Assembly (NCBI GenBank): GCA_017507045.1
Contig: JAFWBP010000017.1
Span: 83,709-147,708 of the forward strand
Length of the DNA stretch: 64,000 bases
DNA from: Clostridia bacterium
GTDB lineage: Bacteria > Bacillota > Clostridia > Christensenellales > Borkfalkiaceae
Direction: 5' to 3'
Made by a program: the position numbers and the translations under genes. Positions 61,524 through 64,000 of this stretch are shown in pieces. The notes below the pieces were generated by a model. The model searched no databases. It was given only the letters and a program-made list of their open reading frames with translations, and had not been told where the DNA came from. The first letter of the stretch is position 1, and every line of letters begins with the position of its first letter.

Positions 61524-62321
61524 ATGTTTAATTTCACTTACGGTGGAATTGATTTCGCGCACAAATCGGATGCGGCGAGCAGTCCCACCGAATCCTACTA
61601 TAAGCACGTTCACGCATTCAACGAAATACTCTATTTCGTTGAGGGCGACGTAGCGTACACCGTGGAATCGGAAACGAAAACGCTCGTTCCCGGTGATCTC
61701 GTGCTCATTGCGCCCGGAAAATTTCACTTTGCAACCGTGAATTCCGATGTAAAGTACGAACGCTACGTGCTCAAATTCCCCACGGCACTTTTGCCGAAGT
61801 TTCTCGGCGAGCGCATCTCAACGCTCAATCCCTTCTTCGGCTCGGTGAAGGAGCATTCTGCAAGCTTCAAACGCCTCGATTCCTATCATAACTACGGAAA
61901 CTTCACGCAGGATGAGCTCACGGCAATGTTCATGAGCGAAACGATCAAGCTGCTCATTGCGCTCTCAAAGGCGCCTGCGGCACAGCCGCACCAGATCAAC
62001 ACCGTTATTGCGGAAGTAATCCAGTATATTGATGAGAACATTCGCCAGCCCATTTCGCTCGATTCGCTCTGCACGGCGTTTCACTTCTCAAAATCCTACC
62101 TCAGCAACGAATTTAAGCGCTACATGAAGGTTTCCATCATGCAGTACGTGCGCACGAAGAAGATCATCGCGGCGCATCAGCTCATTCTGGCAGGGGAGAA
62201 GAAATCGTACGTTGCCGAGCAGTTCGGTTTCGATAATTATTCCACGTTCTACCGCCAATACGTGCGCCTTCTCAAAGAGGATGCACTGCTCATTCCTCCG
62301 CAGGAAAGCGAAAGCGAATAG
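61524..62321 (+). CDS. AraC-family transcriptional regulator with cupin domain
   Basis: The 265-residue protein has an N-terminal cupin sensor (KHVHAFNEILYFVEGDVAY, then LVPGDLVLIAPGKFHF) and a C-terminal double helix-turn-helix (about residues 165-262; ISLDSLCTAFHFSKSYLSNEFK and YVAEQFGFDNYSTFYRQY). It probably senses a sugar acid and controls the operon before it and perhaps the lipoprotein gene after it. AGGA lies five bases before the ATG, so it can be translated from a read-through operon transcript as well as from its own promoter. The stop is TAG. Confidence 0.9.
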   Translation: MFNFTYGGIDFAHKSDAASSPTESYYKHVHAFNEILYFVEGDVAYTVESETKTLVPGDLVLIAPGKFHFATVNSDVKYERYVLKFPTALLPKFLGERISTLNPFFGSVKEHSASFKRLDSYHNYGNFTQDELTAMFMSETIKLLIALSKAPAAQPHQINTVIAEVIQYIDENIRQPISLDSLCTAFHFSKSYLSNEFKRYMKVSIMQYVRTKKIIAAHQLILAGEKKSYVAEQFGFDNYSTFYRQYVRLLKEDALLIPPQESESE

Positions 62322-62357
62322 AACGGTTTTACGCCTTGCCGCGTTTTATGCAAACAA

Positions 62358-62385
62358 ACCTCCTCCTTTTATGGGGGAGTTTTTT
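62358..62385 (+). terminator. Terminator of the sugar-acid operon
   Basis: The stem CTCCTCC/GGGGGAG (with one T-G pair) around TTTTAT is followed by TTTTTT. It closes the operon after the regulator gene. Confidence 0.8.
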
Positions 62386-62467
62386 CGTGTGAAGTTTTTT
62401 TCACGCAAAATTCACAAAAAAATTCAGCCGATAAAACGATTTGCAATATGTTAAGTAATATTTGCAA

Positions 62468-62496
62468 TTGAAAAGTGTGCAACGATGATATATAAT
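62468..62496 (+). promoter_or_regulatory. Promoter of the lipoprotein gene
   Basis: TTGAAA, a 17-base spacer and a perfect TATAAT, in AT-rich DNA. The predicted start, near 62503, lies just before a palindrome. Confidence 0.8.
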
Positions 62497-62505
62497 TGTA
62501 ATAGA

Positions 62506-62525
62506 TGTAATGTATTTGCATTACA
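62506..62525. promoter_or_regulatory. Palindrome TGTAATG-TATTTG-CATTACA at the start of the lipoprotein transcript
   Basis: Seven-base perfect arms are separated by six bases, placed right after the -10, a classical operator position. GCATTACAA is shared with the 50193 palindrome before the sugar-acid operon. Confidence 0.5.
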
Positions 62526-62575
62526 AGGCAATTTTTTTCACTTTATTCCGAAAAAATATTTTAAGGAGAAATATT

Positions 62576-64000
62576 ATGAAACTTGCAAAAAGACTTTTTG
62601 CGGGAATCGCAGCTGTTGCCATGCTGTGCACGTTCGTAGGATGCGGCCATACGCATACCTGGAACGATGGCTACGTTTCCGCAGGCGAAAGCGGGCACTA
62701 TCAAACGTGCACGGGATGCGAAGAGCATTCTGAAACCGCCCCCCACGAATGGGGCACGGCGTACACCTCCGCGGGCGCAAACGGCCACACGAAGGCTTGC
62801 ACCGAATGCGGCGCAACCTCCGCAGTTGAATCGCACAACTGGGGCACGGCGTACACCTCCGCAGGTGCAAACGGCCACACGCAGGCTTGCACCAACTGCG
62901 GCGCAACCTCTGCAGTTGCACCGCACGCGTTCGATAACGACGCTGATACCACTTGCAACAACTGCGATTACACGAGAACCGTTGTAACCCCCGATCCCGG
63001 TCCCGGCGGCGAGCAGCCCGGCGGCGAAGCTAAGGGTTCTATCGTTATGAACAGTAAGGTTCCGGATCAGCACCAGAACACGCAGGAGAAGGATGCCGCT
63101 TGGACGAGATACACCCTTCCCGTGCTTGCAGCACCCGGTAGTGAAGAACTTGCAAGCTACTTCGTGAGCAGCTACGCGAACTGGAACATTCCTACCGATG
63201 GCGCTACCGACCTTGATGGTTACGATGGTATCGGCGGCTTCCGTAGCTCTAAGGCTGGCGACACGATGACGTACACCTTCTACGCTTCCGATGCAGGCGA
63301 AGCAGGTATCTACTTCGAAATGAGCTTCCGTTCCGATGAAGCGTATCTGAGCGGTCTCTACGATCTTACCGTGAACGGCACGGCTGTGGATGCTACGAAG
63401 GCGCAGCTTCGCAACGAAGGCGAAGGCCTTACTGCAAACGGCCCCTCCAACCTCTACACCTTCGTTGGTTACGTGAACCTTGTGAAGGGCTTGAACACCG
63501 TCGTTCTCACGAGAAACGAAGGCTCCATTTCGAGCGCAGCTTACAACTGGTGGGGAATGCGCCTCACCGCCGATGCGCTTGAGATCGGCCTTGAAGAGTT
63601 CAAGGATGCTCCCGCAGCAGGCGCAAGCAAGCTTCCCGATGCACACCAGGGCACGCAGGAAAAGGATGCAAGCTGGGCAAGATACACCCTTCCTTTGAGA
63701 GCAGAACCGGGTAGCAACGATCTTGCAAGCTACGTTGTAGTTGCAGGTGCAACCGCGAGCGTTCCCTCCGAGGGCGCGGATGAAGATGGTTACAACGGCG
63801 TAGGTGGCTTCCGTGCCGCTTACGGTGCAACGATCACCATCACCGTGAATGCTTCCGCCGCTTGCGAAGCCGGCCTCTACTTCGAAATGAGTGCTCGCAC
63901 CTCCGAAGTTATGATGGGCAGCCTCTTCACCCTTGCAGTAAACGGCACCGCAGTAGATGTTTCCGCCGTTAAGCTTCAAACCACCGAAGGCACGGATAAC
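62576..64000 (+). CDS. Secreted lipoprotein with Cys-rich repeats and tandem beta-sandwich domains (3' end outside window)
   Basis: The open frame runs 475 codons to the window edge. A signal peptide (MKLAKRLFAG, then a hydrophobic core) ends in F-V-G-C, a lipobox with the lipid Cys at residue 23. Residues 24-140 hold about 3.5 repeats of 30 residues with G-H-x-x-x-C-x-x-C-G and a following H-x-W. After a Pro/Gly linker come two copies of a domain of about 190 residues (starting near 159 and 351) that share QEKDA-x-W-x-R-Y-T-L-P and GLYFEM-type segments and resemble carbohydrate-binding modules. It is probably a surface glycan-binding or glycan-degrading protein. AAGGAG precedes the ATG. Confidence 0.8.
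   Translation, partial: MKLAKRLFAGIAAVAMLCTFVGCGHTHTWNDGYVSAGESGHYQTCTGCEEHSETAPHEWGTAYTSAGANGHTKACTECGATSAVESHNWGTAYTSAGANGHTQACTNCGATSAVAPHAFDNDADTTCNNCDYTRTVVTPDPGPGGEQPGGEAKGSIVMNSKVPDQHQNTQEKDAAWTRYTLPVLAAPGSEELASYFVSSYANWNIPTDGATDLDGYDGIGGFRSSKAGDTMTYTFYASDAGEAGIYFEMSFRSDEAYLSGLYDLTVNGTAVDATKAQLRNEGEGLTANGPSNLYTFVGYVNLVKGLNTVVLTRNEGSISSAAYNWWGMRLTADALEIGLEEFKDAPAAGASKLPDAHQGTQEKDASWARYTLPLRAEPGSNDLASYVVVAGATASVPSEGADEDGYNGVGGFRAAYGATITITVNASAACEAGLYFEMSARTSEVMMGSLFTLAVNGTAVDVSAVKLQTTEGTDN
62750..62929 (+). repeat. Two tandem 90-base repeats in the lipoprotein gene
   Basis: Units 62750-62839 and 62840-62929 differ at only about a dozen bases. Each encodes 30 residues beginning WGTAYTSAGANGHT and containing C-T-x-C-G-A-T-S-A-V. 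A more diverged copy precedes them. Such near-identity suggests recent duplication and possible length variation. Confidence 0.85.

Noticed and set aside
1..64000. CRISPR array, rRNA, riboswitch, insertion sequence or toxin-antitoxin pair
   Set aside because: I saw no spaced direct repeats, rRNA-like sequence, known aptamer core, transposase or small toxin gene. The only direct tandem DNA repeats are coding (lipoprotein, biotin-carrier linker, DUF6291 linker).

Overview
The window looks like chromosome of an anaerobic, endospore-forming member of the Bacillota, class Clostridia. The grounds are a YlbJ gene, the spoIIGA-sigE-sigG-ylmC cluster, a DnaD-type primosomal gene, an IspH-S1 fusion, a Na+-pumping decarboxylase and gene orders typical of that class. 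A gut lineage such as Christensenellales fits the glucuronide-catabolism operon, but that placement is a guess. Genes are dense and mostly on the + strand. Only ylbJ and dnaD are on the - strand. No gap without a gene exceeds 300 bases except 36518-36873, which holds a tRNA, a terminator and a promoter. I see no CRISPR array, insertion sequence, rRNA or riboswitch.

Layout. 1-6341: end of a shikimate kinase gene, an SDR reductase, then dgt-dnaG-rpoD-trmK-nif3, a tightly overlapping replication/transcription operon. 6425-11619: zinc-ribbon protein, alr, 5-formyltetrahydrofolate cyclo-ligase (with an apparent ACG start), rsmD, coaD, DAHP synthase and prephenate dehydratase. 11616-17550: ylbJ, a patatin, rarA and the sporulation cluster. 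17601-25684: dnaD (antisense), sbcD-sbcC, a hydrolase-like protein, a DUF951 protein and signal peptidase I. 25721-36517: DegV, an ACT/UPF0210 pair, oligoendopeptidase F broken by an in-frame amber codon, dnaB, a Sua5 gene broken by an in-frame ochre codon, ywlE, rpiB, a DUF1538 membrane protein with a tandem PII-like partner, and a peptidase E-like gene. 36565-37590: tRNA-Leu(CAG) and a DUF6291 gene. 37715-42528: a five-gene biotin-dependent Na+ decarboxylase/transcarboxylase cluster. 42625-50110: a BaiN-type flavoprotein, an AroH-Cmk fusion, plsC, ispH-rpsA and htpG. 50355-62321: a sugar-acid operon. 62576-64000: start of a secreted lipoprotein that runs off the window.

The most interesting region is the sugar-acid operon. 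It encodes a GPH transporter, a GH2 glycosidase, glucuronate isomerase, a fructuronate/mannonate SDR, two PfkB sugar-acid kinases, 6-phosphogluconate dehydrogenase, a LarA-family (nickel-pincer type) epimerase and an AraC regulator. It has no mannonate dehydratase (UxuA) and no KDPG aldolase. The content suggests a route glucuronide -> glucuronate -> fructuronate -> mannonate -> gluconate -> 6-phosphogluconate -> ribulose 5-phosphate, with C2 epimerisation of mannonate replacing its dehydration. This is inference from gene content.

Other notable points are a 23-base dispersed palindrome in five copies, one inside a coding sequence; a DnaC N-terminal-like zinc module appended to two unrelated proteins; the AroH-Cmk fusion; and three apparent translation lesions (pepF, sua5, 5-FCL) in genes whose frames are otherwise intact.
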